From Streptomyces sp. Ru73 (GTDB taxonomy: Bacteria; Actinomycetota; Actinomycetes; Streptomycetales; Streptomycetaceae), in the NCBI RefSeq assembly GCF_002920575.1, contig NZ_PQSQ01000024.1, positions 19,549-83,548 of the forward strand: DNA of 64,000 nucleotides, written 5' to 3'. This document shows positions 9,777 to 19,401 of this stretch, in pieces. Within the stretch, counting starts at the first letter, position 1. Each line of letters opens with the position of its first letter. The notes beneath the pieces are model-generated. The model saw only the letters and a list, made by a program, of their open reading frames with translations. It was not told where the DNA came from and did not search any database. Made by a program: the position numbers and the translations under genes.

Positions 9777-9980
9777 TCCCCATCTGTCATCGGAACCTGA
9801 GAGGTTCACCGACAGCCCCCGACCGGGGCCTCGGCTTGCACCTTGGGTGGGGCCGCACCGGTGCGGCCCGCTTTTCAGATCTGCCTCGTCCGCGCAGTAC
9901 AGGGGCCTGAGAGATTCAAGGGAGGACTTGCTCCTTCGGCGCCCCGCCGTGGCCTGGCGGGAACTCTCCCGCGCGGATTC
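9777..9980 (-). promoter_or_regulatory. Tandem glycine riboswitch
   Basis: Read on the minus strand there are two consecutive glycine aptamers. Aptamer 1: GGGAGAGTTCCC near 9970, then CGCCGAAGGAGCAAG, then AATCTCTCAGGCCCC and a GGACGAGG segment. Aptamer 2: the joining segment TCTGAAAAGCGG, a GC hairpin, then ACCCAAGGTGCAAG, then CCTCTCAGGTTCC and GATGACAGA ending near 9777. These are the conserved cores of the gcvT motif. It sits 45 bases before gcvT; on glycine binding the downstream genes are expected to be switched on, as in other glycine riboswitches. Confidence 0.93.
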
Positions 9981-9988
9981 AAGCGGCC

Positions 9989-10017
9989 GGTATGCAGTTG
10001 GCGCCGGCGTCGGTCAC
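9989..10017 (-). promoter_or_regulatory. Candidate promoter of the gcvT-gcvH-glyA transcript
   Basis: On the minus strand GTGACC (10012-10017), a 17-base spacer and CATACC (9989-9994). A start about 7 bases downstream would fall at the first helix of the riboswitch, which is the best support. The elements are imperfect. Confidence 0.4.
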
Positions 10018-10195
10018 GGCGTCCGGCGCGCACATCATTGCACGGGATCGCCGGATGCAGGAGCCCCGGCCCGCTGTGCCCGCCGTGACACGGGTGAACC
10101 CGCCATGACCTGCTCTCCGCTTGAAGCTCATTACCTTTTCTTGACACTCTGCGGGTAAGGGGGCGGCAGTGAACGGAACGGGGAGGGCGATCACG

Positions 10196-10897
10196 GTGCA
10201 GAGGCAAGCCGTATGCGCGACGTCGGCGGGGACCGTGCGCGGCGCGGTCCCGCGCCGCGCACGCGCTCCGAAAGCGGTGGTACGCCCGGGCCGCGGCGCC
10301 CGGGTGACGGACCTGCGCGGCACGGAGGAGGGCGACCGGGAGGTCCGTGAGCTGCGCTTTCCCGCCCGCGGCCTGGTGGTCGTCTCGGGCCTGCCGGGCA
10401 GCGGCAAGAGCACGCTGATGCGGCGCGTGGTCCCGGCGCTGGACCGGGCGGGCGCGCCCGTCCACCGCATCGACTCCCAGGACGTCCGGGAGCGCTGGGA
10501 GGCCGGCCGGCTTCGCGCGCTGCCGTACGCGGTGGTCCGGCCCCTGGTGCGGTGCGCGCACTACTACGGACTGCGGCGGGCACTGCGCTCCGGCGACAGC
10601 GTGGTCGTGCACGACTGCGGCACGCTCGCCTGGGTGCGCCGCTGGATCGCGCGCACCGCCCGGCGGGACGGCCGCGAGCTGCACCTGCTGCTGCTCGACG
10701 TGCCCGCCGAGGTGGCCCTGTCGGGCCAGCGGGCGAGGGGGCGCGGGGTGTCCGGCTACGCCTTCGCGCGGCACCGGCGCGCGGTGCGCCGGCTGCTCGC
10801 CGCGGCCCGGTCGGCGCGGCTGCCGAAGGGATTCACGGCGACGGTGCTGCTGGACCGGCGGGCCGCCGACGCGCTGGAGCGCACGACGTTCGGCTGA
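10196..10897 (+). CDS. P-loop ATPase/kinase-like protein, function unknown
   Basis: About 233 residues from GTG 10196, which has GGGAGGG eight bases upstream; the in-frame GTG at 10169 is possible. A basic N-terminal stretch of about 50 residues precedes a Walker A loop, VVSGLPGSGKSTLMRR. Later parts include RIDSQDVRERWE, VVVHDCGTLAWVRRW and LLLDVPAEVALSGQRARGRG, an arginine-rich lid-like segment. The pattern resembles small AAA_33/zeta-type kinases that phosphorylate small molecules or RNA ends; no substrate can be assigned. It is monocistronic, divergent from the glycine riboswitch transcript. Confidence 0.78.
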   Translation: MQRQAVCATSAGTVRGAVPRRARAPKAVVRPGRGARVTDLRGTEEGDREVRELRFPARGLVVVSGLPGSGKSTLMRRVVPALDRAGAPVHRIDSQDVRERWEAGRLRALPYAVVRPLVRCAHYYGLRRALRSGDSVVVHDCGTLAWVRRWIARTARRDGRELHLLLLDVPAEVALSGQRARGRGVSGYAFARHRRAVRRLLAAARSARLPKGFTATVLLDRRAADALERTTFG

Positions 10898-11003
10898 CGG
10901 GGCCGCGTGCTTCGGTGCCGGTGTGAGACGGGCCATGAGGAACCCGCCGGTCGGACGCTAGGGTTTTCGACCAGGCAGTGCGGTACGAAGCGGGTGGGTG
11001 ACC

Positions 11004-11828
11004 ATGGACATTCCGGAGCAGAGCATCCCAGGTCAGGGCGTTTACGAGCAGGGCATTCCGCAGTTGGCCTGGCCGGCCAACGAGCTGGAGGAGGTGCTCG
11101 CTGCGTCGGTCGGTCATCCCGGGGCCGGTGCCCGGATCGTCGAGGTGCTCGGCCGCAGCCGGATCTGGGTGCCGCTGCCCAAGGGCGGCGGCCCCGACGA
11201 CGCGGGCTTCGGCCGGCCGGGCCTCGACCTGCCCACCGTGGAGCTCCCCGACGGCCTGGCGTACGTCCCCGTCTTCAGCTCCGAGCAGGAGTTCCTGCGG
11301 GTCGCCGGGGAGTACATGTCGTACACGGTGGCGCCGGCCCGCGAGTTCGCCCGCGGCCTCCCGCCGAAGATCGGGATCGCGGTGAACCCGGACGGCACGG
11401 TCGGCGTCCCGCTGCCGCCGCCCGCCGTGGCCGAGCTGTGCCGCGGCGACGTCCCCCGCGAGGGCCTGCCCTCCGGCGGCCGGGTGCGGCTGTACGAGCC
11501 GGACTGGCAGGACGAGCCGGTGGACTTCCTCGCCGCGGCGGGGCTGGAGTTCTCCGGCGTACCGCACGTGACGACCGCCCGCCGCTGCCTGGCGAACATC
11601 GAGGGCGACGCGCCCACGCTCTTCGTCGGCGTGCAGGTCGCCGACCCGGCGGCCGCCCTCCAGGACCAGACCCAGCGGGACGTGGCGCTCGAGGCGCTGG
11701 GCCGGGCGCTCGGCGCGGTGCCGGTGCCCTGGCCGGTACAGCTGGTGATGCTGGACATCGCGCAGGACCCGGTCGTCGACTGGATGCTGGAGCGGGTGCG
11801 CCCGTTCTACGCGCAGGGGCAGGTCTAG
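11004..11828 (+). CDS. SseB-family protein (enhanced serine sensitivity), copy 1
   Basis: About 274 residues from ATG 11004 (a GTG two codons upstream is possible). It has the SseB N-terminal domain (WVPLPKGG, YVPVFSSEQEFLRVAGE) and a C-terminal SseB domain (GVPHVTTARRCLANIEGD, then VQVADPAAALQ and a final MLERVRPFYAQGQ). The family takes its name from E. coli SseB, whose altered expression changes serine sensitivity; the biochemistry is unknown. No signal or catalytic motif is visible. It is followed 138 bases later by a second SseB-like gene, and both sit near sdaA, glyA and gcv. Confidence 0.8.
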   Translation: MDIPEQSIPGQGVYEQGIPQLAWPANELEEVLAASVGHPGAGARIVEVLGRSRIWVPLPKGGGPDDAGFGRPGLDLPTVELPDGLAYVPVFSSEQEFLRVAGEYMSYTVAPAREFARGLPPKIGIAVNPDGTVGVPLPPPAVAELCRGDVPREGLPSGGRVRLYEPDWQDEPVDFLAAAGLEFSGVPHVTTARRCLANIEGDAPTLFVGVQVADPAAALQDQTQRDVALEALGRALGAVPVPWPVQLVMLDIAQDPVVDWMLERVRPFYAQGQV

Positions 11829-11966
11829 CGCCGGGCGGCCCGCGCGCCGGGGCCGGTCGGCACGCGGGGCCCGCCGGGGCCGGTCCGCCGCGCGACCCGG
11901 CCCGTAAGCTGGTGGGATACCGGGCGGGCGCCCCCACGTGCCCGCCGAGAGAAGGGACGGGGACAC

Positions 11967-12755
11967 GTGAGCGCGGGTGCGCATCAGGGAGCGGCGGCCG
12001 GCCAGGTCGAGCAGGTGCTGCAGCAGGTCTCGCCCGGCCGGTACGACGCCTACGAAGCGCTGCTGCAGGCGCTGTCCGGCGGCCAGGTGTGGATGCTGCT
12101 GTGGCAGGGCAGCGCCGGGTCCCCCGATGCGCAGTACGGGAACATGGAGGTCGACGGGCTCGGCTACGCGCCGTGCGTGACCTCCCCCGCCGAGCTCGCG
12201 GCCAGCGGCTGGACCCGGGCCCACGAGGTCGTGCCCGGCGCCGAGATCGCCGCGGCCCTCTACCCCGACCGCTGGGGCCTCTGGCTGAACCCGCACGCGC
12301 CCGGCGGCGGCGTCGGCATCCCCTGGCTGGACCTGCGCCGGATCGCCGGCGGCCTGGACCGGCTGCCCGCAGGGCCCCTGCGGATCACCGAACCGGCCGT
12401 GGAGATCCCGCAGTTCTACGCCCTCCTCGGGCAGAACGCGCACCGCACGCCGGCCGTCCGCTCGCTGCGCCGCGCCTGGGTGCAGCCCGCGCTCGGCGTC
12501 CCCTACCTGGCGATCGGCCTGGATCTGTACGACACGGGGCGGGCCGCCGTGGAGTCGGTACGGCTGATGATGCAGCAGTCCATCGGCGCGGTTCCGGAGG
12601 GGCTGCCGGTCTCGACGGTGGCGATGGACGACGAGTACGACCCGGTGGGCATGTGGATGCGCGCCTACTCGCGCCCCTTCTTCGACCGTGGGGCGCACGG
12701 CGCGGCCCCCGCACCGGCCGCCTCGTACGGGTACGGATACCCCCGCCCCTACTGA
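11967..12755 (+). CDS. SseB-family protein, copy 2
   Basis: 262 residues from GTG 11967 with GAAGGGACGGGG upstream. It opens with a helical EQVLQQVSPGRYDAYEALLQAL, has an SseB-like core (QVWMLLWQGSAG, GYAPCVTSPAELAASGW, ALYPDRWGLWLNP) and a C-terminal SseB_C-like half ending in MRAYSRPFFDRG, which parallels the RVRPFYAQG end of its neighbour. The last 20 residues are Ala/Gly/Tyr/Pro-rich. A diverged paralogue, probably from an old duplication; the two may form a heteromer. Soluble. Confidence 0.72.
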   Translation: MSAGAHQGAAAGQVEQVLQQVSPGRYDAYEALLQALSGGQVWMLLWQGSAGSPDAQYGNMEVDGLGYAPCVTSPAELAASGWTRAHEVVPGAEIAAALYPDRWGLWLNPHAPGGGVGIPWLDLRRIAGGLDRLPAGPLRITEPAVEIPQFYALLGQNAHRTPAVRSLRRAWVQPALGVPYLAIGLDLYDTGRAAVESVRLMMQQSIGAVPEGLPVSTVAMDDEYDPVGMWMRAYSRPFFDRGAHGAAPAPAASYGYGYPRPY

Positions 12756-12982
12756 CGCCACGCCCGGCCCGTGCCCGGCGGCCGCCGCGGGCTCCCCGTA
12801 CGCCGCGCTGTGCCGAATTGCCCCCGTGTGTACCGGTGTTGAGGCCGTCTAGAAGGGCCGCGCAAACCGCTCAGCCGTCCGTGTTGTCCGTATAACGGAA
12901 CGCCGAGGCGCACATCACAGTTGCGCATCCTTTCCCCGGCAGGACTGGTGACTGATCGCGAGTCGGATGAAGACTCCCGCAG

Positions 12983-12998
12983 CAGGGTCTAGACCCTG
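12983..12998. promoter_or_regulatory. 16-bp perfect palindrome upstream of opp operon
   Basis: CAGGGTCTAGACCCTG, a perfect palindrome in the 400-base gap 12756-13155 before the oligopeptide transporter genes. A second, shorter symmetric element TCCGTATAACGGA lies at 12887-12899. Both look like dimer binding sites for a transcription factor. I see no gene in the gap. Confidence 0.45.
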
Positions 12999-13155
12999 TG
13001 TGCGACAAGCAGCTCGACCTGTCGCGCGGACATCCGAAAACCGATGAACGACCTCCGGACCGTCCGCCGGCGTGCACACCAGTGATGTGAACCGAGCCGC
13101 CGAAGCGGCGGGCGTGGGCCGGCCGCAGGGCGGGCCGAGAGGGGTCAAGGGCACC

Positions 13156-14154
13156 GTGACCGCACCGATCGAGACCACCGGGGCGGCTGCTGAGGCGCAG
13201 CCGGAAGCGGTGCTGGAAGGCGTCGGGAGCAAGCGGATCGAAGGCCGTTCGCTCGGCCAGATCGCGTGGTTGCGCTTCAAGCGCGACAAGGTCGCGGTGG
13301 CCGGTGCCATCGTTGTCATCCTGCTGATCGTGGTCGCCGCGCTCTCCCGGCCGCTCCAGTCGCTCCTCGGCCTGGACCCGAACGAGCCGCATCAGTCGCT
13401 GATCGACCCCAACACCACCCTGCCGCTCGGCGACTTCGGCGGCATGAGCGCGGACCACCCGCTCGGCGTGGACCCCAAGTTCGGCCGCGACCTGCTCGCG
13501 CGCGTGCTGGAGGGCTCCTGGGTCTCGCTCATCGTGGCGTTCGGCGCGACGCTGCTCTCGGTGGCCATCGGCACGGTCCTCGGTGTCGTCGCGGGCTACT
13601 ACCGCGGCCGGGTGGACGCGGTGATCAGCCGGATGATGGACGTCTTCCTGGCCTTCCCGCTGCTGCTCTTCGCCATCGCGATTTCCGCCTCGCTCCAGGG
13701 CGGTGCCTTCGGCCTGGAGGGCCTGCCGCTGCACATCTCGGTCCTGATCTTCGTGATCGGCTTCTTCAACTGGCCGTACATGGGCCGCATCGTGCGGGCC
13801 CAGACGCTGTCCCTGCGGGAGCGCGAATTCGTCGACGCCGCCCGGGGGATGGGCGCACGCGGGCCGTTCATCCTCTTCCGGGAGCTGCTGCCGAACCTGG
13901 TGGGGCCCATCGTGGTGTACTCCACGCTGCTGATCCCCTCCAACATCCTCTTCGAGGCGGCGCTCAGCTTCCTGGGTGTCGGTATCCAGCCCCCTCAGTC
14001 CTCGTGGGGCGGGATGCTCAACCAGGCGGTCAAGTACTACGAGGTCGACCCGCAGTACATGCTCGTCCCCGGCCTCGCGATCTTCGTCACCGTACTCGCG
14101 TTCAACCTGCTCGGTGACGGCCTGCGGGACGCGCTGGACCCGCGCAGCCGCTGA
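13156..14154 (+). CDS. Oligopeptide/dipeptide ABC transporter permease, OppC-like
   Basis: 332 residues from GTG 13156, preceded by GAGAGGGG; an in-frame GTG at 13072 would add 28 unconvincing residues. The N-terminal cytoplasmic stretch, one membrane segment (VAVAGAIVVILLIVVAAL), a long external loop and five further membrane segments fit OppC/DppC. The loop docking to the ATPase is EFVDAARGMGARGPFILFR. Unusually, this permease comes first in the operon, before the binding protein and its partner permease. Confidence 0.92.
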   Translation: MTAPIETTGAAAEAQPEAVLEGVGSKRIEGRSLGQIAWLRFKRDKVAVAGAIVVILLIVVAALSRPLQSLLGLDPNEPHQSLIDPNTTLPLGDFGGMSADHPLGVDPKFGRDLLARVLEGSWVSLIVAFGATLLSVAIGTVLGVVAGYYRGRVDAVISRMMDVFLAFPLLLFAIAISASLQGGAFGLEGLPLHISVLIFVIGFFNWPYMGRIVRAQTLSLREREFVDAARGMGARGPFILFRELLPNLVGPIVVYSTLLIPSNILFEAALSFLGVGIQPPQSSWGGMLNQAVKYYEVDPQYMLVPGLAIFVTVLAFNLLGDGLRDALDPRSR

Positions 14155-14229
14155 GCCGCACCGGCAGCGCCCGGGCAGTCCCGGCAGTTCCACCGAAGTT
14201 TCCGACGAACGAAGGGGAAACCGACCATC

Positions 14230-15981
14230 ATGCGAAGGTCAGTTCCGGTCGCGGCGATCGCGGCCATATCCAGTGCGGGCCTTTTGCTGGCCGGCTGCAG
14301 TGGCGGCAAGGGCTCGGACGACGGGCAGTCCGCGGCGAACGCCGCCACGAAGGGCATCGTCAACGCCTCGAACGAGAAGGGCGGGACGGTCAACTACGCG
14401 ATCAGCGACGCCCCCGAGTCCTTCGATCCGGGCAACACCTACTACGCCTTCATCTACAACTTCAGCCGGCTGTACGCCCGTCCGCTGACCACCTTCAAGC
14501 CGGCCCCCGGCCAGAAGGGCAACGAGCTGGTCCCGGACCTCGCCGAGTCGATGGGCAAGGCCACCGACGGCGGCAAGACGTGGACGTACAAGCTGCGCAA
14601 GGGTGTGAAGTACGAGGACGGCCGGGAGGTCACCTCCCAGGACGTGAAGTACGCGGTCGAGCGCTCCAACTTCGCGCGTGACGTGCTCTCCCTCGGCCCG
14701 AACTACTTCCAGCAGTTCCTGGAGGACAAGGACAAGTACAAGGGTCCGTACAAGGACAAGTCCAAGGCCGGGCTGAAGTCCATCGAGACGCCGGACGACC
14801 ACACGATCGTCTTCCACCTGAAGAAGCCGTTCGCGGAGTTCGACTACCTGGTCTCGGCGCCGCAGACCGCGCCGGTCCCGCAGGACAAGGACAAGGGCGC
14901 TGACTACACCAAGTCCGTCCTGTCCACGGGCAGTTACAAGTTCCAGAGCTACCAGGAGGGCAAGCAGCTCGTCCTGGTGCGCAACCCGCAGTGGTCCGCC
15001 AAGACCGACCCGCTGCGCAAGCAGCTCCCGGACAAGATCGTCCTGAAGATGAAGGTCGCCCAGTCGACCATCGACAAGGACCTGCAGTCCGGGAACACTC
15101 ACATCGACCTCGCCGGGCGCGGCGTGGACGGCCAGACCCAGGCCCAGCTCCTGACCGACCCCAAGGAGAAGGCCAACACCGACAACGCGCTCGGCCAGCG
15201 CCTGGTCTACACGGCGATCAACACCAAGGTGAAGCCGTTCGACAAGCTGGAGTGCCGCCAGGCCGTCCAGTACGCGATCGACAAGAAGGCCGTGCAGACC
15301 TCGCTCGGCGGCCCGATCCGCGGTGACATCGCCTCCACCGTCCTGCCGACGGACATCCCCGGGTACAAGAAGTTCGACCTGTACCCGCAGAAGTACGACG
15401 CCAAGGACAAGCTGGACCTGACCGAGGCGCGGAAGAAGTGGAAGGAGTGCGGGGCCGGCAACGTCGACACCACCATCCTCGCCCGCTCCGACCGGCAGGA
15501 CGAGGTCGACGCGGCCACCACGGTCATCGACTCGCTGAAGAAGATCGGCATCAACGCCAAGATCCAGCAGTACCCGACCAGCAAGTACTTCTCGGACTAC
15601 GCCGGCGTGCCGAAGTTCAACAAGAAGAACAACGTCGGTCTGATCATGATGCAGTGGGGCTCGGACTTCCCGACCGGCTACGGCTACCTGCAGCAGATCC
15701 TGAACGGCAAGGCGATCAGCCAGTCCGGCAACACCAACCTCTCCGAGCTGGACGACCCGGAGATCAACAAGCTGCTCGACTCCGCCATCGCCAACACCGA
15801 CCAGGCCGCGCGCGAGAAGGCGTACGCCGAGATCGACAAGAAGACGATGGAGCAGGCGGTGATCGTGCCGCTGACCTACTTCAAGGTGCTGATGTACCGC
15901 TCGCCGGAGGCCACCAACCTGGTGTCCACCTCCGCCTTCAGCGGCCAGTACGACTACCTCAACGTCGGCGTCAAGAAGTAG
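14230..15981 (+). CDS. Oligopeptide-binding lipoprotein, OppA-like (SBP family 5)
   Basis: 583 residues. A signal peptide with lipobox LLAGC puts the lipidated cysteine at residue 23, so the mature protein is anchored outside the membrane. The body is family 5 (VNYAISDAPESFDPG, LVPDLAESMGKATDGGKTWTYK-type segment, LRKGVKYEDGREVTSQDVKYAVERS). It captures peptides for the adjacent permeases. ATG 14230 has AAGGGGAAA upstream. It is lysine-rich compared with its neighbours, normal for abundant binding proteins. Confidence 0.93.
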   Translation: MRRSVPVAAIAAISSAGLLLAGCSGGKGSDDGQSAANAATKGIVNASNEKGGTVNYAISDAPESFDPGNTYYAFIYNFSRLYARPLTTFKPAPGQKGNELVPDLAESMGKATDGGKTWTYKLRKGVKYEDGREVTSQDVKYAVERSNFARDVLSLGPNYFQQFLEDKDKYKGPYKDKSKAGLKSIETPDDHTIVFHLKKPFAEFDYLVSAPQTAPVPQDKDKGADYTKSVLSTGSYKFQSYQEGKQLVLVRNPQWSAKTDPLRKQLPDKIVLKMKVAQSTIDKDLQSGNTHIDLAGRGVDGQTQAQLLTDPKEKANTDNALGQRLVYTAINTKVKPFDKLECRQAVQYAIDKKAVQTSLGGPIRGDIASTVLPTDIPGYKKFDLYPQKYDAKDKLDLTEARKKWKECGAGNVDTTILARSDRQDEVDAATTVIDSLKKIGINAKIQQYPTSKYFSDYAGVPKFNKKNNVGLIMMQWGSDFPTGYGYLQQILNGKAISQSGNTNLSELDDPEINKLLDSAIANTDQAAREKAYAEIDKKTMEQAVIVPLTYFKVLMYRSPEATNLVSTSAFSGQYDYLNVGVKK

Positions 15982-16052
15982 CAGCCCCGGAAGGCAGGTG
16001 AAGGCATTGGTGCCCGCCGGCGGCGGCCGGCGGGCACCGACGCCGCAGTCCC

Positions 16053-17059
16053 GTGTTCTCGTACATCATCCGCAGGTTGATCAGCGCAGTGATCCTGCTG
16101 CTGATCGTCAGCGCGGTCACCTTCGGCATCTTCTTCGTGCTGCCGAAGCTGGCCGGGCAGTCCACCGACCAGCTCGCGCAGCAGTACATCGGCAAGGCCC
16201 CCACGCCCGCGGACATCGCCGCGGTGAAGAAGAACCTCGGCTTGGACAAGCCGGTGTACGAGCAGTTCTGGGACTTCCTCAAGGGCATTTTCGCCGGCGT
16301 CGACTACAGGTTCGGCCCTGAAGTGGCGCACTGCCACTTCCCGTGCTTCGGCTACTCCTTCAAGACCCACATCGAGGTCTGGCCCGAGATCCAGTCCCGG
16401 CTCCCGGTGACCCTGTCGCTGGCCGCGGGTGCCGCCGTGGTCTGGGTCGTCTCCGGCGTGGCCACCGGCGTGCTCTCCGCGCTGCGGCCCGGCTCCCTCT
16501 TCGACCGCGCCGCGATGGGCGTGGCGCTGGCCGGCGTCTCGCTCCCCATGTTCTTCACCGGCGCCCTGGCGCTGGCCCTGTTCACCTACCAGTGGCCGAT
16601 CTTCGAGCGCAGCGACTACGTGCCGCTGCTGGAGGACCCGTTCGGCTGGGCGCGCACCCTGGTACTGCCCTGGGTGACCCTCGCGTTCCTCTACTCGGCG
16701 CTGTACGCGCGGCTCACCCGGGCCGGCATGCTGGAGACGCTGAACGAGGACTTCATCCGCACCGCGCGCGCCAAGGGCCTGCGCGAGCGCAAGGTCGTCG
16801 TCCGGCACGGCCTGCGCGCCGCGCTCACCCCGATCATCACCGTCTTCGGCATGGACCTCGGTCTGCTGCTGGGCGGTGCGCTCATCACCGAGCAGGTCTT
16901 CTCGCTCCAGGGCGTCGGCGCCTTCGCCGTCCAGGCGATCACCGCCAACGACCTGCCCAACATCCTCGGCGTCACCCTGCTCGCCGCCTTCTTCATCGTC
17001 CTGTGCAACCTGGTGGTGGACGTCCTGTACGCCGCCGTCGACCCGCGGGTGAGGCTCTC

Positions 17060-17063
<4 letters not shown>
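16053..17063 (+). CDS. Oligopeptide ABC transporter permease, OppB-like
   Basis: 336 residues from GTG 16053. It starts MFSYIIRRLISAVILLLIV, the usual OppB/DppB first membrane helix, followed by a loop with LGLDKPVYEQFWDFLKGI and five more membrane segments. The ATPase-docking loop is DFIRTARAKGLRERKVVVRHG. It pairs with the OppC-like protein to form the channel. An extra cysteine pair in the first loop (AHCHFPCFGYSF) could form an external disulfide. The stop overlaps the next start (GTGA). Confidence 0.92.
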
Positions 17064-18186
<1,123 letters not shown>

Positions 18187-18190
<4 letters not shown>

Positions 18191-19287
18191 CCGAGACGAC
18201 TGGCGAGAAGAACACGACGGCGGCCCCGGCGGAGCCCGACGGCACCGCGGCCGCGCCCCTGCTGAAGGTGCGCGGCCTGGTCCGGCACTTCCCGATCACC
18301 AAAGGGCTGCTCAAGCGCCAGGTCGGCGCGGTGCAGGCGGTCGACGGCATCGACTTCGACGTGCACCCGGGCGAGACGCTGGGCGTGGTCGGCGAGTCCG
18401 GCTGCGGCAAGTCCACGATGGGCCGGCTGATCACGCGGCTGGACGAGCCGACCGGCGGCACCATCGAGTTCGAGGGCCGGGACATCACGCACCTGTCCAC
18501 CGGCGGGATGCGCCCGATGCGCCGCGACGTCCAGATGATCTTCCAGGACCCGTACGGCTCGCTGAACCCGCGGCACACCATCGGCGGCATCGTCGGCACC
18601 CCCTTCCGGCTCCAGGGCGTCGAGCCCGAGGGCGGCGTGAAGAAGGAGGTGCAGCGGCTGCTGGAGCTGGTGGGCCTGAGCCCGGAGCACTACAACCGGT
18701 ACCCGCACGAGTTCTCGGGCGGCCAGCGGCAGCGCATCGGCATCGCCCGCGCGCTCGCGCTCAAGCCCAAGCTGGTCGTCGCCGACGAGCCGGTCTCCGC
18801 GCTGGACGTCTCCATCCAGGCCCAGGTCGTGAACCTGATGGACGACCTCCAGGAGGAGCTGGGCCTGACGTACGTGATCATCGCGCACGACCTCTCGGTC
18901 ATCCGGCACGTCTCGGACCGGATCGCGGTGATGTACCTGGGCAAGATCGTGGAGCTGGCGGACCGGTCCTCGCTGTACGAGGCGCCGATGCACCCGTACA
19001 CCAAGGCGCTGCTCTCCGCCGTCCCGGTGCCGGACCCCAAGCGGCGCACCAAGCGGGACCGCATCCTGCTCAAGGGCGACGTGCCCTCGCCGATCAACCC
19101 GCCCTCGGGCTGCCGCTTCCGCACCCGCTGCTGGAAGGCGACGGAGGTCTGCGCGACGACCGAGCCGCCGCTGGTGGCGCTGCGCACCGGTCACCAGGTG
19201 GCCTGCCACCACCCGGAGAACGCGCCGGACGCGGCCGCGCCCGACGGCGCCGCCGGCCGGACGCCGGAGCCGACCGGCAAGGAGTAA
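18187..19287 (+). CDS. Oligopeptide ABC transporter ATP-binding protein, OppF-like
   Basis: 366 residues from GTG 18187, again with a 4-base overlap. Walker [11 protein letters not shown]-loop [13 protein letters not shown], signature FSGGQRQR, Walker [14 protein letters not shown], switch IAHDLS. The C-terminal extension has [10 protein letters not shown]. It completes the heterodimeric motor and ends the operon; no T-tailed terminator is visible after it. Confidence 0.95.
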
Positions 19288-19401
19288 CGGACCGCCGATT
19301 CTGATGAGTTGGCAAAGTGACGGGTGTGGCGGAACGGGAGAGTGCAGAGTCGGCACGGTTGTTCGACAAGCATCCGTGTGTGCGAAGGGATCGGCTCACC
19401 C

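Noticed and set aside
12871..14193. Minus-strand open frame of 440 codons opposite the OppC-like gene
   Set aside because: His/Gln/Glu/Arg-rich composition typical of an antisense shadow, and no ribosome site.
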